From: Pseudomonadota bacterium
GTDB lineage: Bacteria; Pseudomonadota; Alphaproteobacteria; Acetobacterales; Acetobacteraceae
Direction of reading: 5' to 3'
NCBI GenBank assembly: GCA_019351895.1
Contig: JABBOH010000004.1
Span: forward strand, 62,001 to 126,000
Length of the DNA: 64,000 nt
Shown: positions 25,365 to 33,852 of the stretch, one piece after another
Layout of the letters: every line of letters begins with the position of its first letter
Numbering within the stretch: the stretch's first letter is position 1
Program-made: the position numbers and the translations under genes
Notes under the pieces: model-generated
What the model was told of the DNA's origin: nothing
The model's input: only the letters and a program-made list of their open reading frames with translations
Databases searched by the model: none

Positions 25365-26053
25365 CAGTTCTCCTCACGCATCTCTTCGATGGCGGCGCGC
25401 AGCGCGTTACCTTCCGGTGCTTCGAGCCAACGCGCCGGCTCCTCCAGGGCGGCGGCGAGGTAGCTGCGATAGACCTCGCGCGGGACCTCGCGGGTGCCGA
25501 ACTGGGCGAGGTGCGTCGTCACGAACTGGGTGTCGAGCAGGGTGAACCCGCCGAGGCGCAGCCGTGCGACGAGATGGACCAGTGCGACTTTGGACGCGTC
25601 CCGCGCGCGCGAGAACATGCTCTCGCCGAAAAAGGCGCCGGCCATGGCGAGACCATAGAGACCGCCGACGAGTTCATCGCCCTCCCAGCACTCGACGCTA
25701 TGGGCGTGGCCCTGGACGTGGAGTGCCACGAAAAGCCGTTCGATCGTGGGGTTGATCCAGGTTTCGGCGCGCCGCGGACCGGATTCAGCGCAGGCGGCGA
25801 TGACCGCCTCGAACGCCGCATCGGTGGTGACGCGAAAGCGGCCGGCAAGGACGGTCCGGGCCAATCGCTTTGGGAGATGGAAGCGGTCGAGCGGCAGCAC
25901 CCCGCGCAGTTCCGGGTCCAGCCAGTAGAGGCGAAAGCCGTCGCGCGTTTCGGCCATGGGAAAGAGCCCCGCGCGATAGGCCCGCAGGAGCAGCTCAGGC
26001 GTGATGTCCATCTGTTGACGCGGCATCCGGCGCATGTGGGTCTGCTCTGTCAT
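25364..26053 (-). CDS. aat: leucyl/phenylalanyl-tRNA-protein transferase
   Basis: A 229-residue enzyme that adds Leu or Phe to N-terminal Lys/Arg of proteins, marking them for ClpS/ClpAP degradation. The family core is clear: [14 protein letters not shown], the [16 protein letters not shown] segment, [30 protein letters not shown] and the [16 protein letters not shown] block. The start is uncertain; ATG codons at 26077, 26053, 26035 and 26008 are in frame. I chose 26053 without a strong Shine-Dalgarno. It is the first gene of an overlapping operon with an exported protein and a haem membrane protein. Confidence 0.93.
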   Translation of the reverse strand: MTEQTHMRRMPRQQMDITPELLLRAYRAGLFPMAETRDGFRLYWLDPELRGVLPLDRFHLPKRLARTVLAGRFRVTTDAAFEAVIAACAESGPRRAETWINPTIERLFVALHVQGHAHSVECWEGDELVGGLYGLAMAGAFFGESMFSRARDASKVALVHLVARLRLGGFTLLDTQFVTTHLAQFGTREVPREVYRSYLAAALEEPARWLEAPEGNALRAAIEEMREEN

Positions 26054-26146
26054 GCGTAAACGGTCCGGCTGCGGCACAGGCGGCCTTGTGACCCACGCTC
26101 GGCCTCTGCGGGTGGGGAAGCGCCCGGCATCATTGTCTTGCCCACA

Positions 26147-26791
26147 CTACTGGCTGACCCAGACGATCCGATGCATCCACGCGATCGCCTCCGTTTCCAG
26201 TCTTATATCGCTGCGGGAGGGATTAAGCGACCGCGCATCGATGCCGCGCGGCGAGCGTCGGGCGATCTGGCGAACCATCACGCGCCCCTTCCGGTCCTTG
26301 AGAATGACGCGGTCGCCGCGCCGGATGGGCGCCAGGGGGGAGGCGATCAGCATGTCGCCATCCCGGTAGACGGGTTCCAGAGCGTCGCCGGTGACCTCGA
26401 TCGCATAGGCGTGGGGGTCGGAGACCTCAGGCAGCCCGGCCTCGTCCCAATCCTTGCCGGAGGGATAGCCCGAATCGTCAAAATATCCGGGCAGCGCCGC
26501 CTGGGTCATGGCGATCATGGGCAAGCGGCGCGTCGCCGGCCGGGGACCCGCGGGGAGAGCCCGCGCGCCGCTGACAAGGCTGGCGAACTCCTCGAGCGTC
26601 GCATCAGCCGCGCCCAGCACCTTCGACACGCTCTCCGTGCTGGGCCATCGGGCACGACCGTCCGGCGTCGCGCGCTTCGACTGATTGAAGGTGGTGGCGT
26701 TCAGCCCGGCCCTCCGGGCAAGGCCGGAGGCCGAAAGGCCGCGTTCCGCCGCCAATGTGTCGATAGCGCGCCAGATATCTTCGTGCCGCAT
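26147..26791 (-). CDS. HTH/S24-type repressor without the catalytic Ser-Lys dyad
   Basis: A 214-residue LexA/CI-type regulator. The N-terminal helix-turn-helix is at about residues 8-65 (GLSASGLARRAGLNATTFNQSKR). The C-terminal S24 fold has the usual frame (YAIEVTG ... VYRDGDMLIASP ... RRGDRVIL). The nucleophile Ser is Ala137 (GDALEP where GDSMEP is expected) and the general-base Lys is Arg174 (VMVRQI). Self-cleavage should therefore be impossible, so it is probably a ligand- or partner-controlled repressor instead of an SOS-type one. It is divergent from a small unknown gene with a promoter and dyad between. Confidence 0.88.
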   Translation of the reverse strand: MRHEDIWRAIDTLAAERGLSASGLARRAGLNATTFNQSKRATPDGRARWPSTESVSKVLGAADATLEEFASLVSGARALPAGPRPATRRLPMIAMTQAALPGYFDDSGYPSGKDWDEAGLPEVSDPHAYAIEVTGDALEPVYRDGDMLIASPLAPIRRGDRVILKDRKGRVMVRQIARRSPRGIDARSLNPSRSDIRLETEAIAWMHRIVWVSQ

Positions 26792-26860
26792 CAGGATTCC
26801 ATGGAAATGAAGGCTGAGGCGCAGCCCGCGCCCACCGATGGGAATCTATTCCTCCGTTTT

Positions 26861-26890
26861 TTGTTGCTAATACGAAAATAATCCTATAAC
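26861..26890 (+). promoter_or_regulatory. candidate sigma-70 promoter for the 26999 gene
   Basis: TTGTTG at 26861-26866 and TATAAC at 26885-26890 with an 18-base spacer, in the most AT-rich stretch of the region. It faces the gene at 26999, giving a leader of about 100 bases. Confidence 0.6.
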
Positions 26891-26892
26891 AG

Positions 26893-26904
26893 TTCGAAAT
26901 CGAA
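26893..26904. promoter_or_regulatory. candidate operator TTCGA-aa-TCGAA
   Basis: A 5-bp perfect inverted repeat with a 2-base centre, placed immediately after the -10 box where transcription should start. It lies between the S24-type repressor and its divergent neighbour, an ideal place for that repressor to act on both genes. Confidence 0.5.
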
Positions 26905-26998
26905 ACGGAATTCGCGGCCTGTTTCGTGGGATCGGCTCGATCCCGGGACCGCCGCCGAAGGCGGTAGGCGCCCTTCGCGATCTCCTTGGACGGACATC

Positions 26999-27460
26999 AT
27001 GACGATGCAGATAGAGCGAGCGACACTCTCTCCACGGGTTGGGATACCTGCGGCCCGGCCCTCGCCGCGCCTCGCCGGAGCGGGCGTTATTACCCCGAGC
27101 GTCAGCCCGGGCGCTGTCCAGCCGCGCGGTGGCCGGCCGGGCGCCGGCATCCGGGCGCAACCGTTCCGCGACGCGGAGGCCTGCATCATGTGGATGATCG
27201 CGGCCCTGGCCGCCGCCTCGGGGGAGGCACGCCCGCCGCCGCACGCGATCTGCGGGCCGGGCGAAATCGTGAAATGCCTCGATACACTCTATCGCCGGCG
27301 GCGGATCGACCTTCATCACGTCCGCGTCCTGCGCATTTGGGGCCATCGCGGCCGCGCCCCGAAAGCGGCCGACCCCCGGGAGAAGGCCGACTGGCGCATC
27401 TGGCGAGAGGCTTTGGATCGGCTCGACTGGCCACTGCGCTCGCAAGGCATAGTTTCGTGA
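26999..27460 (+). CDS. hypothetical protein divergent from the S24-type repressor
   Basis: A 153-residue soluble protein. The first 60 residues are Pro/Arg/Gly-rich and probably disordered. The C-terminal part looks folded and conserved-like: DAEACIMWMIAALAAASGE, CGPGEIVKCLDTLYRRRRIDLHHVRVLRIWG, WRIWREALDRLDWPL. Similar small proteins of unknown function occur in alphaproteobacteria, as far as I recall. Codon use is like the neighbours. The ATG follows GGACGG. It has its own promoter facing it and may be the target of the adjacent repressor. No function is proposed. Confidence 0.7.
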   Translation: MTMQIERATLSPRVGIPAARPSPRLAGAGVITPSVSPGAVQPRGGRPGAGIRAQPFRDAEACIMWMIAALAAASGEARPPPHAICGPGEIVKCLDTLYRRRRIDLHHVRVLRIWGHRGRAPKAADPREKADWRIWREALDRLDWPLRSQGIVS

Positions 27461-27513
27461 TACCGCGAATCCGAGGAATTTAGTCCTGTAACATACGGAG
27501 GGAGATAGCGACG

Positions 27514-27750
27514 ATGTCTTTTGCTCTGCGCAATCTATGCGTGCTCGCCTACGCGAACGGTTTCACGCTTTGGCATTACAAGGCCGGCCCCGACCCGCTC
27601 GACGAGGTTGCGGGACAGGGGTTCTTCGCGGATGCCGCGGATATGCTGACGACAGGGGATATGATCATGATATCGGCCCAGGATGGCGGACGCCTCGCCG
27701 CGGTCAACCTTGCTCACGGCAGTCCGGCACTGACCGATGTCAGGTTGTAG
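27514..27750 (+). CDS. small conserved hypothetical protein
   Basis: A 78-residue protein (MSFALRNLCVLAYANGFTLW...) that I recall as a widespread small alphaproteobacterial protein of unknown function. It has an aromatic-rich N-terminal half and a GDMIMISAQDGGRLAAV strand region at residues 48-64. No signal or membrane helix. A strong GGAGGGAG Shine-Dalgarno lies about 10 bases before the ATG. It starts 53 bases after the preceding unknown gene and may share its promoter. Confidence 0.8.
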   Translation: MSFALRNLCVLAYANGFTLWHYKAGPDPLDEVAGQGFFADAADMLTTGDMIMISAQDGGRLAAVNLAHGSPALTDVRL

Positions 27751-27808
27751 GGTGAAGCGACGGACCCGTCAGCCCGGTCGGAAGGGCCGCATCATCATCA
27801 GAAAGCAC

Positions 27809-27846
27809 GAAGGCCGCCCCGGATGGACAGCACCATCCAGGGCTTC
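27809..27846. terminator. hairpin between convergent genes
   Basis: Inner stem GGATGG / CCATCC with a 6-base loop, extended by GAAG-CC / GGCTTC with a bulge. It sits between the small conserved gene (+) and the glycine-zipper lipoprotein (-) and may stop transcription from both sides. There is no good U tract. Confidence 0.45.
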
Positions 27847-27861
27847 CCTTCAATCGGCGGT

Positions 27862-28125
27862 TCAGTAGCCGTAGTTGTCGTTGCTATAATACCGAGGGCG
27901 CTGCGGCGTTGTGGCCGCACCGCCAGCCGCGCCCACGGCGCCGCCGATCAACGCGCCGATGCCGGCACCCTGGCCGCCGCCTGCGATGCCGCCGACCACG
28001 GCACCCGTTCCCGCGCCGATGGCGGCGCCGCCCAGCGCGCGCTGACCCGGGCTATACGGATTGGTGCAGCCGGCCAGCAGCGCGAGGCCGGTTAGGGTCG
28101 CCAGGGTCGTGAGCTTCATACGCAT
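27862..28125 (-). CDS. glycine-zipper lipoprotein
   Basis: An 87-residue small lipoprotein. The lipobox LLAGC is at residues 16-20 after a short hydrophobic signal. The body is a Gly-zipper (AIGAGTGAVVGGIAGGGQGAG, then IGALIGGAVGAAGGA), typical of outer-membrane-associated YMGG-like proteins, followed by a Tyr/Asn-rich tail. The first of two ATGs is chosen because GAAGGA lies 7 bases before it. It probably helps envelope integrity. It stands alone. Confidence 0.85.
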   Translation of the reverse strand: MRMKLTTLATLTGLALLAGCTNPYSPGQRALGGAAIGAGTGAVVGGIAGGGQGAGIGALIGGAVGAAGGAATTPQRPRYYSNDNYGY

Positions 28126-28365
28126 GACTATAATCCTTCATCATGACCACTCTGACGCGCAGATGGTTCTGACACGCAAATGGTGCAGTTCGTCGTTTCG
28201 GCAGCCGCCCGGGGGTTTCACAGCGCGGTGAAGCGCCGGACGGCGGCGTCGCGATCATGGTGATGGCTGCAAACCAGGGCGACACCGCAACGGCTTCGTG
28301 GCGGCCGCGTGGCAAAATATCCGGACTAGGCCTGCTGTCCCATGCCCCCTGGAAGGCGGGGCGCC

Positions 28366-29307
28366 TCAGAGGACGACGACGCCGCTATGCTTCGCCTTGC
28401 GTTCGGGCTCGACATGAATGGTGACGACCAGCCCCTCCATCTCCCGCTTCAGCGCCGCTTCGATCCGGTCGCAGATGTCATGCGCCTCATCGACGCGCAT
28501 GGCGCTCGGCACGACGAGATGGAACTGCAGGAACGTCAGCCGCCCCGCCTGCCGCGTGCGCAGGTCATGCGCCTCCAGCGCGCCATCGGCATGCGTGCTC
28601 ACGGTTCGCCGGATACGCTCCAGCGTCTGCTCATCCGGCGCGGCGTCCATCAGCCCGCTCAGCGACAGCCGCAGCATGCGGATGCCGGTCCAGAGGATAT
28701 AGACGGCGGTCGCCGCCGCTAGGGCCGAATCGAGCCAGACCGTGCCGGTGGCCAGAACCAGCACGAGCCCGGCGAGGATGCCCGTCGAGGTCACGACATC
28801 GGTGCCGAGGTGCTGGGCATCGGCCAGCAGCGCGGGGGAGCGGAGGCGCTTTCCCTGGCCCAGCAGAAACCACGCCCAGCCGCCATTGATCACGGTTGCG
28901 AGGAGGTTGAGCGCCATGCCGCGCAGCGGCGCCACGATCACATGCCCGTGGTTCAGGTCGAGCCAGACGTGGTGGAGAATGGAGGCGGCGGCGAAGATGA
29001 TCAGCACCGACTCGACGACGGCCGAGAAGAACTCCGCCTTGTCGTGCCCGTAGGGGTGATCGTGGTCGGCGGGCACCGCCGCGATGCGGAGCGTCCAGAA
29101 GGCGACCGCCGCGCCCGCGACGTTCACGACCGTTTCCAGCGCATCGGAGTAGAGCGCGGCGCTGCCGGTGATCCACCAGCCCGCCGACTTCAGCGCGAGC
29201 ACGAGGAATCCTACCGCGATGCTGCCGGCCGCGAGCCTGAGCGCGGGCGGCCGAATACCGGATGAGAGACTAGATGGGGTATCTTCGTCGATCATCCCTG
29301 GGGCCAT
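28366..29307 (-). CDS. cation diffusion facilitator family metal exporter
   Basis: A 313-residue CDF protein with six transmembrane helices and a cytoplasmic C-terminal domain. The metal site of helix 2 reads YSDALETVVN, so it belongs to the D-x-x-E-x-x-x-N subgroup. The helix 2-3 loop has HDHPYGHDKAEFF, and helix 5 keeps His-x-x-x-Asp (QHLGTD). The substrate metal (Zn, Fe, Co or Mn) cannot be fixed from sequence alone. The ATG at 29307 has AGGGG upstream; ATGs at 29295 and 29364 are alternatives. It follows the phosphatase gene on the same strand and may be the last gene of the sdh transcript. Confidence 0.9.
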   Translation of the reverse strand: MAPGMIDEDTPSSLSSGIRPPALRLAAGSIAVGFLVLALKSAGWWITGSAALYSDALETVVNVAGAAVAFWTLRIAAVPADHDHPYGHDKAEFFSAVVESVLIIFAAASILHHVWLDLNHGHVIVAPLRGMALNLLATVINGGWAWFLLGQGKRLRSPALLADAQHLGTDVVTSTGILAGLVLVLATGTVWLDSALAAATAVYILWTGIRMLRLSLSGLMDAAPDEQTLERIRRTVSTHADGALEAHDLRTRQAGRLTFLQFHLVVPSAMRVDEAHDICDRIEAALKREMEGLVVTIHVEPERKAKHSGVVVL

Positions 29308-29338
29308 GTTCGGCTGCCCCTGCGGCAGCCCCGAGGGT

Positions 29339-30001
29339 TTATTCGCGCCGCAGCACGCGATCAACCACGAAGGACGACAAGCCGCCGGCCACGAAGTCCC
29401 GCTTCAGCGCCGCCTCGTCGTATTCCGTCTTCACCCACTCCAGAAACGGAATGCGGCCCTCCGCCTCATGGGCGAAGCGGAGGAAGAATGCGTCGAGGAT
29501 GCCCGTCCGCGACCGGCTCCAATGCCCGAAGCGCGGCGAGAGCTGGCTGAGCGCGTCGCTGCTGGTGCCGCCGTTGAGCAGCAGGAACAGCCCCGCCGCG
29601 AGACCCGCCCGGTCCGCGCCCGACTTGCAGTGCATGACCGCAGGTTCGACCAGACTGTCGCAGATGCCGGCGAAGCGCAGGATGCGGTCGCGATGCGGCG
29701 CGCCACGGCTCTCGAAAGCCATGTCGATGTGATGCAGCCCGAGCTTCGCCGCCGCCTCGCGCGAGAGCGCGTCGGACCCGCAGAAGCGGCGTCCGCGGAG
29801 GTTGATGACCGTCCGGATGCCGAGCCGCCGCTGCGCCGCCGCCAGCCGCCACGCCGCCGGATGGTTGCAGCGATACATGCGGCCCGGCACCACGGTGGCC
29901 CAGTTCGACCAGACGAGCCGGAAGACGCCATGATCGACGAACAGCGAATCGGTCCAGGCCGCGGCCCGGCCACGGGCGGTCGCGAGGTTACCCCTGAACA
30001 T
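29339..30001 (-). CDS. tyrosine / dual-specificity phosphatase-like protein
   Basis: A 220-residue protein with the cysteine-phosphatase P-loop HCKSGADRAG (C125 to R131). Upstream are the typical GIRTVINLRG strand (61-70) and a candidate general-acid Asp in HHIDMAFESRG (D94). It resembles bacterial DSP/PTP proteins of the DUF442 or Siw14 kind. The substrate may be a phosphoprotein or an inositol/nucleotide phosphate. The ATG at 30001 is 23 bases after the sdhB stop; an in-frame extension upstream is shadow sequence of sdhB. Confidence 0.88.
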   Translation of the reverse strand: MFRGNLATARGRAAAWTDSLFVDHGVFRLVWSNWATVVPGRMYRCNHPAAWRLAAAQRRLGIRTVINLRGRRFCGSDALSREAAAKLGLHHIDMAFESRGAPHRDRILRFAGICDSLVEPAVMHCKSGADRAGLAAGLFLLLNGGTSSDALSQLSPRFGHWSRSRTGILDAFFLRFAHEAEGRIPFLEWVKTEYDEAALKRDFVAGGLSSFVVDRVLRRE

Positions 30002-30024
30002 CGCCAGCGTCCGGCGGTGCGGAC

Positions 30025-30807
30025 CTAGCCCTGCCGCTGCACCATCAGCTTCTTGATCTCGCCGATGGCCTGGGCCGGGTTCAGCCCCTTCGGGCAGGTC
30101 TCGGCGCAGTTCATGATCGTGTGGCAGCGGTAGAGCTTGAACGGGTCCTGAAGCGCGTCCAGGCGCTCGCCCGTATGCTCGTCGCGGCTGTCGGCGATCC
30201 AGCGGTAAGCCGCCAGAAGCACGGCCGGCCCGAGGTACCGGTCGCCGTTCCACCAGTAGCTCGGGCAGCTCGTGGTGCAGCAGAAGCACAGGATGCATTC
30301 CCACATCCCGTCGAGCTTCGCGCGCTCCTCCACGCTCTGCAGCCGCTCGGCATCGGGCGGCGGCGGCGTTTCGGACTGCAGCCACGGCTCGATCGAGCGA
30401 TACTGCGCGTAGGCTTGGCTGAGATCCGGCACCAGATCCTTGATCACCGACATATGCGGCAGCGGGTTGATCCTCACCGCCGCCTTCACCTCGTCGATCG
30501 GCTTGAGGCAGGCGAGCGTGTTGGTGCCGTCGATGTTCATCGCACAGCTGCCGCAGATGCCCTCGCGGCACGACCGGCGGAAGGTCAGTGTGGTGTCGAC
30601 CTCGTTCTTGATCTTGATCAGCGCGTCGAGGACCATCGGTCCGCACGCGTCGAGGTCGATCTCGTACACGTCGGTATGCGGGTTCTGCTCGTCATCGGGG
30701 TTCCAGCGGTAGATGCGGAATTCCTTGACGCGCTTGGCCCCGGCGGGCGCCTTGTAACGGCGTCCCTCGACGACCTTGCTGTTCTTCGGAAGGGTAAAGG
30801 TTGCCAT
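30025..30807 (-). CDS. sdhB: succinate dehydrogenase iron-sulfur subunit
   Basis: A 260-residue subunit B of complex II. The [2Fe-2S] cluster Cys are in [22 protein letters not shown] (about residues 69-90), and the [4Fe-4S]/[3Fe-4S] ligands are in [15 protein letters not shown] and [17 protein letters not shown]. It passes electrons from SdhA to quinone. It follows sdhA after 27 bases. Confidence 0.97.
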   Translation of the reverse strand: MATFTLPKNSKVVEGRRYKAPAGAKRVKEFRIYRWNPDDEQNPHTDVYEIDLDACGPMVLDALIKIKNEVDTTLTFRRSCREGICGSCAMNIDGTNTLACLKPIDEVKAAVRINPLPHMSVIKDLVPDLSQAYAQYRSIEPWLQSETPPPPDAERLQSVEERAKLDGMWECILCFCCTTSCPSYWWNGDRYLGPAVLLAAYRWIADSRDEHTGERLDALQDPFKLYRCHTIMNCAETCPKGLNPAQAIGEIKKLMVQRQG

Positions 30808-30834
30808 GTCAGGCTCCGATTTCGAAACGCGGGG

Positions 30835-32646
30835 TCAATACACGCGCTTCTGGGGCGGGAAGACCGAGACCTCGTTGGTCAGGGTCTGCATTTTCACCGG
30901 ACGGTAGCCGAGCGTGACCTCGCCCTGCGCGTCGCACCAGGCGAGGGTGTGCTTCATCCAGTCGGCGTCGTCCCGGTTCGGGTAGTCGTCATGCGCATGG
31001 GCGCCACGGCTTTCCAGCCGCGCCTCGGCGCCGACCATCGTCGTCATGGCGTTGCCCATCAGGTTCTGCAGCTCCAGCGCCTCGACGAGGTCGGAGTTCC
31101 AGATCAGGCTGCGGTCGGCGACGCCCATGTCCGACATCCCGTTCCACGCCTTCCGGACCTTGGCGACGCCTTCCTTGAGGCTGGCCGAGTTGCGGAACAC
31201 CGCGGCATGCGCCTGCATGGCCCGCTGCAGATCGACCCGCAGTTCCGAGACGCGGGTGTCGCCCTTGGCGTGGCGCGTGGCGTCGAAGCGGTCGAGCGAG
31301 GCTTCGCCGGCTTTCGGCGGCAGCGGCGCCTGGGACGCGCCGGCCTGGATCGTCTCGGACGCCCGCTGGGCGGCGGCGCGGCCGAACACCACGAGGTCGA
31401 GCAGCGAATTTGTGCCGAGGCGGTTCGCGCCGTGCACCGAGACGCTGGCGCATTCGCCGACGGCCATCAGCCCGCGCACGACGCGGTCCGGGTCGGCGGG
31501 CGTCGGCGAGAGAACCTCGCCGTGATAGTTCGTCGGGATGCCGCCCATGTTGTAGTGCACCGTCGGCAGCACCGGGATCGGTTCCTTGGTCACGTCGACG
31601 CCCGAGAAGACCCGCGCCGTCTCGGAGATGCCGGGCAGCCGCTGATGCAGCAGTTCGGCGCCGAGATGCTCCAGATGGAGCATGATGTGGTCCTTGTTCG
31701 GACCGCAGCCGCGCCCTTCGTTGATCTCGATGGTCATGGAGCGGGAGACCACGTCGCGGCTCGCAAGGTCCTTCGCCGTCGGCGCGTAGCGCTCCATGAA
31801 GCGCTCGCCCGCGCTGTTGGTGAGGTAGCCGCCTTCGCCGCGCGCGCCCTCGGTGATGAGGCAGCCGGCGCTGAAGATGCCCGTCGGGTGGAACTGCACG
31901 AATTCCATGTCCTGCATGGGCAGGCCGGCGCGGATCGCCATGCCGTTGCCGTCGCCCGTGCAGGTATGGGCCGAGGTGCAGCTCTGGTAGGCGCGGCCGT
32001 AGCCGCCGGTCGCCAGCACCACAGTCTGGGCGCGGAAGCGGTGGATCAGCCCGTCATCCAGACTCCAGGCGGTGACGCCCCGGCACGCGCCGTCCTCGTC
32101 CATGATGAGGTCGAGGGCGATGTATTCCACGAAGAACTCGACCTCGTGCTTCAGGCTCTGCTGATAGAGCGTGTGCAGGATCGCGTGGCCGGTGCGGTCG
32201 GCGGCGGCGCAGGCGCGCATGGCGGGCCGCTTGCCGTAGTCCTGCATGTGGCCGCCGAAGGGGCGCTGGTAGATGCGCCCGTCCTCGGTGCGGCTGAACG
32301 GCACGCCGAAATGCTCAAGCTCGTAGATCGCTGGGATCGCGTTGCGGCACATGTATTCGATGGCGTCCTGGTCGCCGAGCCAGTCCGACCCCTTAACGGT
32401 GTCGTACATGTGCCAGCGCCAGTCGTCCTCGCCCATATTGCCGAGCGCCGCGCCGATGCCGCCCTGGGCGGCGACGGTATGGCTCCGCGTGGGGAAGACC
32501 TTGGTGATGCAGGCGGTCTTGAGCCCGGCGGCACCCATGCCGAGGGTCGCGCGGAGGCCGGCGCCGCCCGCGCCCACCACCACCACGTCGTAAGTATGGT
32601 CGATGACGTTATAGGCGCCGATCGACGGCTTCGAGATCGCGTTCAT
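30835..32646 (-). CDS. sdhA: succinate dehydrogenase flavoprotein subunit
   Basis: A 603-residue FAD subunit that oxidises succinate to fumarate in the TCA cycle. It shows the FAD fold ([17 protein letters not shown], residues 24-40), the FAD-attachment region [10 protein letters not shown] near residues 55-64, and the active-site HPTGIF and [10 protein letters not shown] segments. The start ATG lies 13 bases after the sdhD stop. Order and spacing are those of alphaproteobacterial sdhCDAB. Confidence 0.98.
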   Translation of the reverse strand: MNAISKPSIGAYNVIDHTYDVVVVGAGGAGLRATLGMGAAGLKTACITKVFPTRSHTVAAQGGIGAALGNMGEDDWRWHMYDTVKGSDWLGDQDAIEYMCRNAIPAIYELEHFGVPFSRTEDGRIYQRPFGGHMQDYGKRPAMRACAAADRTGHAILHTLYQQSLKHEVEFFVEYIALDLIMDEDGACRGVTAWSLDDGLIHRFRAQTVVLATGGYGRAYQSCTSAHTCTGDGNGMAIRAGLPMQDMEFVQFHPTGIFSAGCLITEGARGEGGYLTNSAGERFMERYAPTAKDLASRDVVSRSMTIEINEGRGCGPNKDHIMLHLEHLGAELLHQRLPGISETARVFSGVDVTKEPIPVLPTVHYNMGGIPTNYHGEVLSPTPADPDRVVRGLMAVGECASVSVHGANRLGTNSLLDLVVFGRAAAQRASETIQAGASQAPLPPKAGEASLDRFDATRHAKGDTRVSELRVDLQRAMQAHAAVFRNSASLKEGVAKVRKAWNGMSDMGVADRSLIWNSDLVEALELQNLMGNAMTTMVGAEARLESRGAHAHDDYPNRDDADWMKHTLAWCDAQGEVTLGYRPVKMQTLTNEVSVFPPQKRVY

Positions 32647-32659
32647 CGTGGCGCCTTCC

Positions 32660-33061
32660 TCAGATCGCGAGTTTCACGACGGCCAGCAACGCCAGCAGGC
32701 CGAGCAGATAGACCGCGGCCTTCATCACCAGCGTGGCCACGATGCGTGGCATTTCCAGGTGGACGTAATCCTCGATCACCACCTGCAGCCCGAGCATGGT
32801 GTGGTAGAAGGAGGCGAGGATGAGCGCGACCAGCAGCGCCGCCACCAGCGGGTGACCGATCCAGTGCGCGATATCCACCTGCGGATGCCCGGCCAAGCCG
32901 AGGACCGAAAAGACGAACCAGAGCGTCAGCGGGATGAGCGCGACCGACGTGACGCGCTCCGCCCACCAGTGATGCACGCCCGATCGCGCGGCGCCCAGGC
33001 CTTTAACGCGGCCGAGTTGCGTCTGCCGCATCGTGACGGAAAGCTTTTCGCTGTTTGCCAT
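32660..33061 (-). CDS. sdhD: succinate dehydrogenase membrane anchor subunit
   Basis: A 133-residue protein with three hydrophobic helices. The second contains [18 protein letters not shown], where His and Asp-Tyr contribute to haem b and quinone binding. The start ATG at 33061 gives MANSEKLS, 11 bases after the sdhC stop. It forms the membrane part of complex II with SdhC. Confidence 0.94.
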   Translation of the reverse strand: MANSEKLSVTMRQTQLGRVKGLGAARSGVHHWWAERVTSVALIPLTLWFVFSVLGLAGHPQVDIAHWIGHPLVAALLVALILASFYHTMLGLQVVIEDYVHLEMPRIVATLVMKAAVYLLGLLALLAVVKLAI

Positions 33062-33072
33062 GACGAAGATCC

Positions 33073-33507
33073 TCAGAGCCAGACGGCCAGGCCGACGATC
33101 CAGCTGATGACGCTCAGCACCACCGTTGCCACGACCACGATCAGCGCAGTCCGGTGGGAGGTCTTGATCTCGTAGCCGTAGCCGGCGTCCCAGGCGAGAT
33201 GCCGGATGCCGTTGCAGAAGTGGTACCAGAGGGCGAAGGTCCAGCCGAACATCAGGATGAGGCCGAACCACGACCCCACGAAGCCCTGAGCCGAGGCGAA
33301 GGCTTTCGGCCCGCTGGCGGCGGCGACCAGCCACCAGACCATGAGGATGAGGCCGACTGAAATCGCGATGCCCGTGATCCGGTTCAGGATCGAGGTGCCG
33401 GAACTCACCTGCGGCTTGTAGACCTGCAGATGGGGCGAGAGCGGCCGTTGCACGAGCGTGCCGTCGCTCCGCTTGCCGATCATCAAGGCGTCGCGCACAT
33501 CTGCCAT
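33073..33507 (-). CDS. sdhC: succinate dehydrogenase cytochrome b556 subunit
   Basis: A 144-residue membrane subunit with three helices. It shows the family motif RPLSPHLQVYKPQ with SGTSILNRITGIAIS, and the haem-ligand region YHFCNGIRHLAWD. The ATG at 33507 is used; an in-frame GTG four codons upstream is an alternative. It begins the sdhCDAB operon, and its promoter must lie in the 345-base region upstream. Confidence 0.93.
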   Translation of the reverse strand: MADVRDALMIGKRSDGTLVQRPLSPHLQVYKPQVSSGTSILNRITGIAISVGLILMVWWLVAAASGPKAFASAQGFVGSWFGLILMFGWTFALWYHFCNGIRHLAWDAGYGYEIKTSHRTALIVVVATVVLSVISWIVGLAVWL

Positions 33508-33629
33508 AAGCGGTTCCACTCAGATTTTGGGCAATCCAACCGCGCGCGGGAGAGAACAGGGCCGCGATGACAGCGCTGGAGGCCGTGATGTCTGTCTCGC
33601 AGCTTCTGTAATCTCGCGACGGCACCCGG

Positions 33630-33782
33630 TCAACGCAGGTGCAGCATCAAGAACGCGAGGCTGACCAGTCCGAAAATCGCGGCAATTCCTGCATCCAGCC
33701 ATGTCGGCTCCGGGCTTCGGCTTGCGCCCGCCCGCCCGCCCGCCCGCCCGCGGACGTTGCCGCCTCCCGCAAATCTCTGCAT
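33630..33782 (-). CDS. possible 50-residue single-pass membrane microprotein
   Basis: An ATG-to-TGA frame of 50 residues. The first 22 residues are Gly/Arg/Ala-rich, encoded by the GCCC repeat. The rest is a well-formed hydrophobic helix: PTWLDAGIAAIFGLVSLAFLMLHLR. Arg on both flanks and a Trp at the helix edge look like a real membrane segment. There is no clear Shine-Dalgarno before the ATG, and I know no family for it. It lies upstream of sdhC on the same strand. Chance remains possible. Confidence 0.35.
   Translation of the reverse strand: MQRFAGGGNVRGRAGGRAGASRSPEPTWLDAGIAAIFGLVSLAFLMLHLR
33726..33750. repeat. GCCC tetranucleotide run
   Basis: About six uninterrupted GCCC units followed by GCG. 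Four-base units can slip, and a change of one unit would break the 50-residue frame that runs through them. Confidence 0.9.
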
Positions 33783-33852
33783 AAGTGAAACGGTCTAGGC
33801 TGCATGCCCTTTTGCCGTCCCTGTGACCCATGCACAAGGCTTCGAAACAGCG

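Larger units (their letters stand above)
33508..33852. other. 345-base region between sdhC and the methyltransferase
   Basis: This is the longest stretch without a confident gene. It should hold the sdh promoter (minus) and the methyltransferase promoter (plus), but I cannot pick a convincing -35/-10 pair. It contains a GCCC tetranucleotide run and a 50-codon minus-strand frame described separately. Confidence 0.6.

Noticed and set aside
30002-30646. N-terminal extension of the phosphatase gene
   Set aside because: The open frame continues upstream only through sdhB in another frame; the real start at 30001 follows the sdhB stop.
30121-32823. A 900-codon open frame on the plus strand opposite sdhB-sdhA
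   Set aside because: It is a mirror frame of two certain genes caused by high GC; its product is His/Arg/Val-rich with no domain.
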